This document shows, in pieces, positions 7,281-14,158 of a DNA stretch of 25,783 nucleotides; position 1 is the first letter of the stretch, and each line of letters begins with the position of its first letter. Below the pieces are notes generated by a model. It searched no databases and was not told the origin of the DNA. It saw nothing but the letters and a program-made list of their open reading frames with translations. The translations under genes were made by a program, and so were the position numbers. Source of the DNA: DASYHS01 sp035998295 (GTDB lineage: Bacteria; Pseudomonadota; Alphaproteobacteria; Azospirillales; Azospirillaceae); contig NZ_DASYHS010000264.1 in assembly GCF_035998295.1 (NCBI RefSeq), positions 1-25,783 of the forward strand, read 5' to 3'.

Positions 7281-7523
7281 TCAGCCGCCCAGCACGAATT
7301 CGCGCGTGACCAGGAACTGCATGCCGGGCCGGATCTCGATCCGCTCGTCGATGCCGACTTCCTGCATGCGGTCGGGGCCGGCCTCCACCTCCACCTTCGC
7401 GTTGTCGCGCGGCACGCCGGCGAGCGCCGCGATGTCGGCCCCCGTCGCGACCGCCTTCAGGCCTTTGGCCGCATCGAAGCGCCGCCGGTTGACGAAGACG
7501 TGAAGCTCGTCCTGCATGCCCAT
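7281..7523 (-). CDS. Ubiquitin-like protein with C-terminal Gly-Gly (multiubiquitin-type)
   Basis: An 80-residue beta-grasp candidate. The pattern ELHVFVNRRRF, then TGADIAALAGVP (27-38), DRMQEV, IEIRPGMQF and a last strand ending FVLGG resembles, from memory, the single-repeat form of the bacterial multiubiquitin family. The chain ends exactly at Gly79-Gly80, so the reactive tail is exposed without processing. The frame is open upstream, but ATG 7523 is chosen because a GGGGGG run lies six bases before it and homology begins at the second Met (7517). It is followed after three bases by the JAB-E1 gene, so translation is coupled. It is probably adenylated by that E1 and either attached to targets or converted to a thiocarboxylate sulfur donor. 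Family assignment is by pattern, not by search. Confidence 0.75.
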   Translation of the reverse strand: MGMQDELHVFVNRRRFDAAKGLKAVATGADIAALAGVPRDNAKVEVEAGPDRMQEVGIDERIEIRPGMQFLVTREFVLGG

Positions 7524-7647
7524 CCCGATCCCCCCATCGCCTGCCGGCGCCGTCCGGCCATCACCGGATAACAATACACGAAATTTCGCCAAGTCAACCC
7601 GCGGCACCTGCACCGGCATACCTATGAATGCATGATATTTCTTCGAC

Positions 7648-7675
7648 TTGGCCTTCGTATTCATTGACCTATACT
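7648..7675 (+). promoter_or_regulatory. Possible promoter of the HsaA-like monooxygenase
   Basis: TTGGCC at 7648-7653, a 16-base spacer and TATACT at 7670-7675, giving a start near 7682 and a 26-base leader to ATG 7708. It lies in the 184-base, comparatively AT-rich gap between the divergent ubiquitin-like gene and the monooxygenase. A weak inverted pair ATGAAT / ATTCAT (7624-7629 and 7659-7664) flanks the -35 box and could be a regulator site. Confidence 0.4.
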
Positions 7676-7707
7676 TGAAGACCGGAATGGAACCGGCAGG
7701 AGCGGGA

Positions 7708-8892
7708 ATGACGGCGACGGCCCAGGACATCGACCCGGACACGCTGCTCGCGCGCGCACGCGCGATGGTCCCGGCGCTCGCCGACCTCGCGCCGGCCGGC
7801 GACCGGGAGCGCCGGCTGCCCGACGCGGCGGTCGCGCTGATGCGCGAGGCGGGCTTCTTCCGGATCCTGCAGCCGCGGCGCTACGGTGGCTGGGAGATGG
7901 CGCCGGCGGTCTTCAACGAGGTCCAGGCGACGCTGGCCAAGGCCGACATGTCCGCGGGCTGGGTCCATGGCGTCGTCGGCGTCCTCGCCTTCCACCTGGC
8001 GCTGCTCGACGACCGGGCGCAGGCCGAGGTCTGGGGCGACGACCCGTCGACCCTGATCGCCTCCTCCTACATGCCCCGGGGCCGCGCCGTGCCGGTCGAG
8101 GGCGGGTACAGGCTCTCCGGGCGCTGGGGCTTCGCCAGCGGCGTCGACCATTGCGGCTGGGCTTTCCTCGGCGGCATCGTCGAGGGCGACGGTTCCGGCC
8201 CGCCCGACGCGCGGGCCTTCCTGGTCCCGCGCGCGGATCTGCGCGTCCTGGACACCTGGCGCGTCACCGGCCTCAAGGGCACGGGCAGCCACGACGTCGT
8301 GGTGGAGGACGCCTTCGTCCCGGAGTACCGGACGCACCGCAACGCCGACCGCTTCCATGGGCGCAACCCCGGCACCGCGGTGAACACCGGGCCGCTCTAC
8401 CGCGTGCCGCTGCCCCAGCTGCTGTTCCGGGCCATCTCCTCATCCTCGATCGGCGCGCTGCGGCACCTGCTCGACGCCTTTGTCGAGTACAACGGCCCGC
8501 GCGTCTCGGTGATGGGCACGGCGGTCGCCCGCGACCCCGTCGCCCAGCTCGCCTGCGCCGAGGCGGCGGCCGGCATCGACGAGATGACGGCCCTGCTCCG
8601 GCGCAACTTCGACCGGCTGATGGACCATGCCCGCCGGGGCGGACAGGCGCCGATCCGCGACCGGCAGGTCTACCGCCTGCACGCGACCATGGTGCCGGAA
8701 CGGTGCTGCGCACTGGCGCAGCGCCTGTTCAAGGCGTCGGGCGCGTCCGCCCTGTCGGAGGACCGGCCGTTCGGCCGCGTCCTCGCCGACCTCGCCGCCG
8801 CCCGCCAGCACGCCGCGGTGCAGTTCGAGCTGCACGGCCGCGCGCTGGGTGCCGCGATGCTCGGCGTCGGGGGGGAGGACACGCTGCTGTGA
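7708..8892 (+). CDS. HsaA-like flavin-dependent monooxygenase (acyl-CoA dehydrogenase fold)
   Basis: A 394-residue oxygenase component of the group D two-component flavin monooxygenases, which hydroxylate phenols using reduced flavin supplied by a separate reductase. Signatures: FRILQPRRYGGWE, the helix AKADMSAGWVHGVVGVLAFHLALLD, EVWGDDP, YRLSGRWGFASGVDHCGWAFLGG and VTGLKGTGSHDVVVEDAFVPE, very close in spacing to HsaA, the 3-HSA hydroxylase of steroid catabolism, and of the same length. The start is ATG 7708, with AGGAG at 7698-7702; ATG 7687 would sit only five bases from the predicted transcription start. No flavin reductase or other steroid or phenol degradation gene is nearby, so the true substrate is open; related enzymes act on p-hydroxyphenylacetate, dibenzothiophene and pigments. 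Confidence 0.88.
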   Translation: MTATAQDIDPDTLLARARAMVPALADLAPAGDRERRLPDAAVALMREAGFFRILQPRRYGGWEMAPAVFNEVQATLAKADMSAGWVHGVVGVLAFHLALLDDRAQAEVWGDDPSTLIASSYMPRGRAVPVEGGYRLSGRWGFASGVDHCGWAFLGGIVEGDGSGPPDARAFLVPRADLRVLDTWRVTGLKGTGSHDVVVEDAFVPEYRTHRNADRFHGRNPGTAVNTGPLYRVPLPQLLFRAISSSSIGALRHLLDAFVEYNGPRVSVMGTAVARDPVAQLACAEAAAGIDEMTALLRRNFDRLMDHARRGGQAPIRDRQVYRLHATMVPERCCALAQRLFKASGASALSEDRPFGRVLADLAAARQHAAVQFELHGRALGAAMLGVGGEDTLL

Positions 8893-8893
8893 G

Positions 8894-9280
8894 CTACGCG
8901 GCCGCCGGCAGGCCGGCGCCGGCCGCGTGGTCGATGACGTAGAGCCAGCGGCCGTCCGCCTGCCGGCGCACCACTTCGACGCCGCCGCCGGCCGCGACCA
9001 CGGTGCCGTCCTCGGCCACGATCCGGAACTCCGAGCGCATCAGCGCGAGGTCCCCGGCCTCCAGGCAGAAGGTGTTCCGGGACGCCATGGTCCCCGGCAG
9101 TGCCAGCAGCGCGCGCAGTTCGTCCGCGATCGCGCGCGCGCCGCGGCGGACCGCCTGCGTGCCGTGGGGGCGCAACGCGGCCTCCGGCTCGTACAGCGAC
9201 AGCAGGCCGTCGAGGTCGCGGTCGTCGAAGGCGCGCGCGAAGGTCTCGTTCATCTCGGCCGGGCGGGTTACCTTGTACAT
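8894..9280 (-). CDS. SnoaL/NTF2-like (DUF4440-type) protein
   Basis: A 128-residue small alpha+beta cone-fold protein. The family pattern is clear: NETFARAFDDRDLDGLLSLYEPEAAL near the N terminus, a middle helix RRGARAIADELRALLAL and strands DLALMRSEFRIV and ending RWLYVIDHA. Such proteins include isomerases, ketosteroid-modifying enzymes and ligand-binding proteins; no catalytic set can be assigned here. ATG 9280 follows GGAG at a normal spacing. Its stop codon lies one base from the stop of the convergent monooxygenase. It is divergent from the HxlR gene across 78 bases, so that regulator is the likely controller. Confidence 0.82.
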   Translation of the reverse strand: MYKVTRPAEMNETFARAFDDRDLDGLLSLYEPEAALRPHGTQAVRRGARAIADELRALLALPGTMASRNTFCLEAGDLALMRSEFRIVAEDGTVVAAGGGVEVVRRQADGRWLYVIDHAAGAGLPAAA

Positions 9281-9323
9281 GGCTCACTCCATGGTTCGGG
9301 GGTGGAGCCGATACATGGATCAC
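9276..9323. promoter_or_regulatory. Direct repeat in the SnoaL/HxlR divergent region
   Basis: TACATGGCTCAC (9276-9287) and TACATGGATCAC (9312-9323) match at 11 of 12 positions, 36 bases apart, with a CCATGG palindrome (9289-9294) between them. The first copy covers the start codon of the leftward gene. They are candidate binding sites for the adjacent HxlR protein; the assignment rests only on position and repetition. Confidence 0.4.
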
Positions 9324-9358
9324 ACCGTTCCAGCCCTATCCAAACGGGAAGGACTGCA

Positions 9359-9784
9359 ATGCGACCTCGTGCAGACCAGCCGGCCCTGGCCCGGCCGGCA
9401 CCCGTCAGGCCCGCCGACTGCCCCGTCGAGGACTGGCTGGCCTTCCTCGGCCATCGCTGGAACGCGCTGGTGCTGTGGCATCTCCAGGACGGGCCGAAGC
9501 GCCACGGCCGGCTCCTCGAGCTGCTGCCGGGCATCACGCCGAAGGTGCTGTCGGAGCGGCTCGTCGGCCTCGAGGCGCGCGGACTGGTCGCGCGCGAGGA
9601 GGTCGCCTCCTTCCCGCGCGCGGTGCGCTACGCGCTGACCGCCAGGGGCGGCGGCATCGTCGCGATCCTGGACCGGATCGAGGAATGGGCCGGCTCGGAT
9701 CAGCCCGGCCGGCCCGGCTCCTCCGACACCGCCGGGACGGCGAGCGCCGCGTCCAGCGCCCGGATCAGGTCGTCGATGCGGTAG
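9359..9784 (+). CDS. HxlR family transcriptional regulator
   Basis: A 141-residue winged-helix regulator. The family pattern is clear: CPVEDWLAFLGHRWNALVLWHL (21-42, with the typical Cys21), then a helix-turn-helix with LLELLPGITPKVLSERLVGLEARGLVARE and a wing ending VRYALTARG. ATG 9359 follows GGAAGGA at a good distance. HxlR proteins often respond to reactive carbonyls or quinones and usually regulate an adjacent divergent gene, here the SnoaL-like one. The last 28 residues (Ser/Ala/Gly-rich, from residue 114) have no family character and lie antisense to the 3' end of the hybrid kinase; the two genes overlap by 85 bases. Confidence 0.88.
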   Translation: MRPRADQPALARPAPVRPADCPVEDWLAFLGHRWNALVLWHLQDGPKRHGRLLELLPGITPKVLSERLVGLEARGLVAREEVASFPRAVRYALTARGGGIVAILDRIEEWAGSDQPGRPGSSDTAGTASAASSARIRSSMR

Positions 9785-11832
9785 GGCTTGGCGAGCACCG
9801 GGAACCCGTCGGCGCGCGCCACCTTCTCGCTGTAGCCGGTCGTCAGGATCACCGGCAGCTCCGGACGCAGCCGCCGGGCCTCCATCGCCAGGTCGATGCC
9901 GCTGCGCTTGCCGGGCATCACCACGTCGCTGAACAGCAGGTCGATGCGCGCCCGGCTCGCCAGCAGCGGCAACGCGTCATCGGCGGTGGAGACCCGCGCC
10001 ACCTCGTAGCCCGCCTCGGCCAGCGCCGCCCCCACGGTCGACGCCACGACCGGGTCGTCCTCCACCATCAGGATGCGCCGGCCGTCGCGCCGCACTGCCG
10101 CGACCGGCGCCACCGCGCCGTCGGCAGCCCCCACGGGTGCCAGTGACCGGCGGAGCAGCAGGACGACGGTCGTTCCGGCACCGGGCGTGCTCTCGATCCA
10201 GGCGGTGCCGCCGGACTGGTGCGCCAGGCCGTGGACCTGGCTCAGGCCCAGCCCGGTCCCCTCGCCCACGGGCTTGGTCGTGAAGAAGGGATCGAAGGCG
10301 CGGGCCGCCACCTCCGGCGGCATGCCGCATCCAGTGTCCGAAACCCACAGCCGCACGAAGTCGCCGGTCAGCCCCGACGGGTCGCCGGGACCGAGGGTCG
10401 CGTTGGCGGCGCCGATCGCCAGCGTACCGCCCTCGGGCATCGCGTCGCGGGCGTTGACGGCGAGGTTGATCAGCGCCAGCTCGAACTGGGTCGGGTCGAC
10501 CTCGACCGTCCACAGCCCGGGGCCGAACTCCGTCTCGAGCGGGATGTCCGCGCGCAGCACGCGATCCAGGAGCTGCGACATCGCCAGCACCCGGTCGCGC
10601 ACGTCGATCGGCTCCGGGCGCAGCGCCTGGCGGCGCGAGAACGCCATCATCTGCTGCACCAGCTTGGCCCCGCGGTCGATCGCCTGCTGGCCGGCCTCGA
10701 TCAGCGGCCGGATCTCGGGCAGCTTCGCGCGCCGGTCGATCAGGGCGAGGCAGCCGGACAGCGCCTGGAGCAGGTTGTTGAAGTCGTGCGCCACTCCGCC
10801 GGTGATCTGACCGAGCGCGTCCATCTTCTGGGCCTGGCGGAGCCGCTCCTCCGCCTCGGCGCGCTGCTCGGCCTCGCGCCTGAGGGCGAGATGGGCGGCG
10901 CGTTCCGACCGGAACCCCCGCAGCGCCAGCCACGAGGTGCCCAGCAGGACCAGGCTGGCGAGGCCGGCGACGAGGCCGTAGACGAGGACGTTCCGGCGCC
11001 AGCGGGACAGCACCGCGTCCGTGTCGACCCCGAAACCGACATAGAGGGGGAAGTCCTCGACCTTGCGGTAGGCGTAGTGGCGCTCCACGCCGTCGATGGT
11101 GGAGCGGGCGACGAAGTGCCCGCCCTCGGGCTCGCGCGCGATTTCGCGCAGCAGCGGGCTGTCGGGGCCGAGCGGCGGGTTCTCCTCGCGCCGGGGCTCG
11201 CGGGCGAGGATCTCGCCGTCCGCGCGGATCAGCACCGCCGCGTGGTCGATCGGCGGGCTGGCCTGCGCGAAGAAGCCGGCGAAGTATTCCGGCGAGACCG
11301 AGACGTGGATGATGCCGTCGAACCGGCCGTCGGCGGTCGTGCGCCGGCGGCTCACCGCGAAGGAGGAGATGCCCGTGACCCGGCCCTTGAACACCGTGCC
11401 GACGAAGAGGCCGGCGTCGCGTTCCCGCTGTGCCCGGAAATAGTCCCGGTCGGCGGCGGACGCGCCCGGCTGGAACGGCCTGCTGCCGGCCCGCGCGATG
11501 CCGTCGGCGTCCGTGATCCAGATCGAGACCGCCTGCTCCAGCGGCTCGTTCAGGCGGGCGAGATAGGCGCTGGTCTCCGGCGACGAGATCTCGTCCCAGC
11601 TCAGCCCCCGGATGTGCTCGTCGATCTGGCCGAGCACCAGGTCGTGCGTCTCGAAGACCTTGCGCGCGTGCTCGTGGAGGACGGCGCCGGTGCGGATGAT
11701 CGTCTCTTCCGCCTCCCGCACCACCTCGATGCGGTTGTGCCAGGACGCGGCCGCGAACGCCAGCAGCGGGACCAGCACCGCGGCGGCAAAAAGCCCCCTT
11801 TGCAGGAGGATGGACGGGGCATCGCGCGACAT
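9700..11832 (-). CDS. Hybrid sensor histidine kinase (Cache-type sensor, HisKA, HATPase, receiver)
   Basis: A 710-residue inner-membrane hybrid kinase. A signal-anchor helix (about 13-30) and a second helix (about 282-304) bracket a roughly 250-residue periplasmic PDC/dCache-like sensor containing SIWITDADGIARAGS and ADRDYFRAQ, typical of small-molecule-binding Cache domains. Then come a coiled segment (310-335), HisKA with GGVAHDFNNLLQALSG (His349), HATPase with INLAVNARDAMPEGG (Asn460), DTGCGM (499-504) and EGTGLGLSQVHG (524-535), and a C-terminal receiver (585-695; Asp636 in SDVVMPG, Lys682). All catalytic residues are present. Possible ligands are amino or organic acids, as for many Cache kinases, but none can be named. 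No output regulator is adjacent. A short 48-base antisense tract lies between its start and the anmK-side hairpin. Confidence 0.92.
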   Translation of the reverse strand: MSRDAPSILLQRGLFAAAVLVPLLAFAAASWHNRIEVVREAEETIIRTGAVLHEHARKVFETHDLVLGQIDEHIRGLSWDEISSPETSAYLARLNEPLEQAVSIWITDADGIARAGSRPFQPGASAADRDYFRAQRERDAGLFVGTVFKGRVTGISSFAVSRRRTTADGRFDGIIHVSVSPEYFAGFFAQASPPIDHAAVLIRADGEILAREPRREENPPLGPDSPLLREIAREPEGGHFVARSTIDGVERHYAYRKVEDFPLYVGFGVDTDAVLSRWRRNVLVYGLVAGLASLVLLGTSWLALRGFRSERAAHLALRREAEQRAEAEERLRQAQKMDALGQITGGVAHDFNNLLQALSGCLALIDRRAKLPEIRPLIEAGQQAIDRGAKLVQQMMAFSRRQALRPEPIDVRDRVLAMSQLLDRVLRADIPLETEFGPGLWTVEVDPTQFELALINLAVNARDAMPEGGTLAIGAANATLGPGDPSGLTGDFVRLWVSDTGCGMPPEVAARAFDPFFTTKPVGEGTGLGLSQVHGLAHQSGGTAWIESTPGAGTTVVLLLRRSLAPVGAADGAVAPVAAVRRDGRRILMVEDDPVVASTVGAALAEAGYEVARVSTADDALPLLASRARIDLLFSDVVMPGKRSGIDLAMEARRLRPELPVILTTGYSEKVARADGFPVLAKPYRIDDLIRALDAALAVPAVSEEPGRPG

Positions 11833-11918
11833 CGCGAGAGACTTAGCCCGGTCGCCGCGGCGTTACCACTGATTCCTTAGGGCAACTCGGCAGGATGAAG
11901 TTCCTGTCCCCAGGGAGC

Positions 11919-11948
11919 AGCGGAAAGGCCGGAACCGGCCTCTCCGCT
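11919..11948. terminator. Strong hairpin downstream of the anmK-like gene
   Basis: Fourteen-base arms with one mismatch (A/C at the eighth pair) around a two-base centre. The inner part reads AGGCCGG-AA-CCGGCCT and the outer part AGCGGA / TCCGCT. It starts 33 bases after the anmK-like stop codon and lies 86 bases before the kinase start on the same strand. It has no U-tract on the minus strand, so it may act as an RNA 3'-end stabiliser or a factor-dependent terminator rather than a classical intrinsic terminator. Confidence 0.45.
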
Positions 11949-11980
11949 TTCCTCGATGTTCAGGAAGCAGGAAAACAGCC

Positions 11981-13111
11981 CTACTCCGTCGCGCCGTACT
12001 TCGCCAGCCGGCCGCCGGTCATCGGCTCCGCGACGCCGGTCGTCAACGGGAAGCTGATCGGCAGGCCGCGCATCACCCGCACCGCGAGATAGGCGAAGCA
12101 TTCCGCCTCGACCGCATCGCCGCGCCAGCCCACGTCCTCGGCCATCACCGGGGTGACCCGGGCGCGGGTGCGGATCGCCTCGACGATCGCCGGGTTCTTG
12201 CGCCCGCCGCCGCAGATGATGATCTCCTTCGGGCGCTGCGGAAGCTGGTCGAGCGACCGGCCGACCGTGCCGGCGGTGAAGGCCGTCAGCAGCGCCGCGC
12301 CGTCCTTGGGGCTCAGCCCGTCCGCCATGTCGGCCGTGAAGTCGTAGCGGTCGAGCGACTTCGGATAGGGGGCCGAGAGATAGGGATGGTCGAGCAGCCG
12401 GGCGAGCCGCTCCTCGTCCACCGACCCCTCGCGCGCGAGCGTGCCGTCGGTGTCCATGTCGCCGAGCCCGTGGCGGCCGATCCAGTCGTTGAGCGGGCCG
12501 TTGGCGGGGCCGGTGTCGAAGGCCACGATGTCGTCGCCCCCGCCCCACCAGGTGACGTTGCCGACGCCGCCCAGGTTCAGCACCGCCGAGTTCGGCCCGG
12601 CATCGATCCGGCGCAGCAGCGCCACGTGGTAGGCGGCCGACAGCGGCGCGCCGTGGCCGCCGGCGCGCATGTCCGCGGTCCGGAAGTCGAAGGCGACGTC
12701 GGTGCCGACGATCTCCGCCATCAGCGCGCCGTCGCCGAGCTGGCGGGTGTCGCCGTGGCGCGCCGCGTCCGGCGCGCGGTGCAGCACGGTCTGGCCGTGG
12801 AAGCCCACGACCGCGACCTCCTTCGGCGACAGGCCGGCCTCCTTCAGGAAGTCGCGCACCGCATGGGCCTGCGCCTCGCTGAGCGCGATCTCGGCCTTGC
12901 GGAAGATTTCGGGCTCGGGCCCTTCGAAGCGCCACTCCAGCGCGGCCGACACGGCGTCCGCCAGCAGGTGGCGCAGGTCCGAGGAATAGGGCGCCAGCGT
13001 CCAGTTCCCGAACTCCTGGACGTCCACGCCGTCGGTCCTGATCAGCGCGACGTCGATCATCCCGTCAAGGACGGTACCCGTCATCAGTCCAACGGCCCAA
13101 ACCGGCTTCAT
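11981..13111 (-). CDS. anmK: Anhydro-N-acetylmuramic acid kinase family protein
   Basis: AnmK converts 1,6-anhydro-MurNAc from peptidoglycan turnover into MurNAc-6-phosphate using ATP. The 376-residue protein (E. coli AnmK is 369) shows the sugar-kinase fold landmarks: GLMTGTVLDGMID at 8-20, VVGFHGQTVLHR, RQLGDGALMAEIVG, ADMRAGGHGAPLSAAYH, LNLGGVGNVTW, AFDTGPANGPLNDWI and IICGGGRKNP. The phosphate-binding motif is divergent: the family norm is MSGTS-DG-D, and here Ser-to-Val and an additional residue before the second Asp are seen. ATG 13111 has GGAG eight bases upstream; the open frame extends farther without homology. It is last in a leftward cluster after the radical SAM gene (37-base gap). 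The MurNAc-6P etherase gene murQ is 9 kb away in the window. Confidence 0.85.
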   Translation of the reverse strand: MKPVWAVGLMTGTVLDGMIDVALIRTDGVDVQEFGNWTLAPYSSDLRHLLADAVSAALEWRFEGPEPEIFRKAEIALSEAQAHAVRDFLKEAGLSPKEVAVVGFHGQTVLHRAPDAARHGDTRQLGDGALMAEIVGTDVAFDFRTADMRAGGHGAPLSAAYHVALLRRIDAGPNSAVLNLGGVGNVTWWGGGDDIVAFDTGPANGPLNDWIGRHGLGDMDTDGTLAREGSVDEERLARLLDHPYLSAPYPKSLDRYDFTADMADGLSPKDGAALLTAFTAGTVGRSLDQLPQRPKEIIICGGGRKNPAIVEAIRTRARVTPVMAEDVGWRGDAVEAECFAYLAVRVMRGLPISFPLTTGVAEPMTGGRLAKYGATE

Positions 13112-13148
13112 CGACGATCTCCAGTTTCCTATGGTGCGGCGGGTCCGC

Positions 13149-14126
13149 TCACGCGGCGGTTTCCCGATTGAGGTGATGGTTGAAGATGCCGCCCTCCGGC
13201 TTGCGGCAGGTCCGGCAATGGGGGACGTTCTGCCGCCCCTTGGCCGCGAGCTGCGCCCGGAAGGCGATCGCACGGCCGACGACGACGTCCGGCGTCTCCT
13301 CGATCAGGTTGCCGACCATGCCCGGGCGCCCGTGGCTGATGACGCAGATCGACGTGTCGCCGTTCGGCGCCATGCACAGCGTGTGGCCCGCCCAGAAGCA
13401 CGGGCCGTGCGGCACCGGCAGGTTCGGGTGCACCTCCTCCGCCATCATGCGCGCCAGCGTCTCGTCGCTGTCCAGCACGTCGGCCTTGTCGATCCGGTGC
13501 TCGGCCCCGCCGGGCAGCAGCGGCTTGACCTTGACGTGGTCGTCGACGCGGTCGATCAGGCGCAGGAACTCCGGGTCGTAGTCCTCCAGCGGCTCGCCGA
13601 GGTCGATCTGGTAGACGCCGACCGTCGTGATGCCGCTGCCCCCGCCCAGGTCGAGCAGGGTCTTCAAGCCCTTCAGCGTGCGCACGAAGGTGCCCTCGCC
13701 CCGGTTGAGGTCGTGGCTGTGCCGGTTGCCGCCGTCGACGGACACGAAGACCTTGTGCGGCCAGCCGACCTCCAGCACCTCGCGCACGCGCTTGGGCGTC
13801 AGCATGGTGCCGTTGGTGTGCCATTGCAGCGGGGTGTCCGGCATCACGTCGCGCACCGCCGCCAGCAGCTCGGCGAAGCGCGGGTTCATCAGCGGCTCGC
13901 CGCGCCAGTTCAGGTGGATCGTCTTGACCTCCACCGCCGGGCTGCGGACGAGCGATTCGAGCACGCCGCGCAGCTCCCCGGGATCGAGGTCGAGCTTGCC
14001 GTGGCTCTGCTTGGTGTAGCACAGACGGCAGGACAGGTTGCAGCGCGTCGTCGGGTCGAGCCAGAGCCAGACCGGCTGGGCCGGCTGGGCCGCCGTCCCG
14101 CGGCGGCCCGTCACGGTGTCGAGCAT
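13149..14126 (-). CDS. Radical SAM protein with SPASM-like C terminus
   Basis: A 325-residue radical SAM enzyme. CNLSCRLC at 29-36 is the canonical CX3CX2C motif for the SAM-binding [4Fe-4S] cluster; NWRGEPLMNP (73-82) corresponds to the GGE region. The C-terminal part has five further cysteines, Cys243, Cys251, Cys261, Cys304 and Cys307, in the arrangement CX7CX9C...CX2C that is typical of SPASM/twitch auxiliary-cluster domains. SPASM enzymes mostly modify peptides or proteins, or act as dehydrogenases on small substrates. ATG 14126 is preceded by AGGAGG at a good spacing. It lies 32 bases after the CoA-transferase stop and 37 before the anmK-like gene. No precursor-peptide gene is visible. 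Substrate unknown. Confidence 0.88.
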   Translation of the reverse strand: MLDTVTGRRGTAAQPAQPVWLWLDPTTRCNLSCRLCYTKQSHGKLDLDPGELRGVLESLVRSPAVEVKTIHLNWRGEPLMNPRFAELLAAVRDVMPDTPLQWHTNGTMLTPKRVREVLEVGWPHKVFVSVDGGNRHSHDLNRGEGTFVRTLKGLKTLLDLGGGSGITTVGVYQIDLGEPLEDYDPEFLRLIDRVDDHVKVKPLLPGGAEHRIDKADVLDSDETLARMMAEEVHPNLPVPHGPCFWAGHTLCMAPNGDTSICVISHGRPGMVGNLIEETPDVVVGRAIAFRAQLAAKGRQNVPHCRTCRKPEGGIFNHHLNRETAA

Positions 14127-14158
14127 CGGAACACCTCCTGCATTGGGGCGAATGGGGG

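Noticed and set aside
10219..11880. A 553-codon plus-strand frame
   Set aside because: Antisense to the hybrid kinase, low complexity and rich in Arg, Gly, Ala and Asp; a GC-bias shadow.
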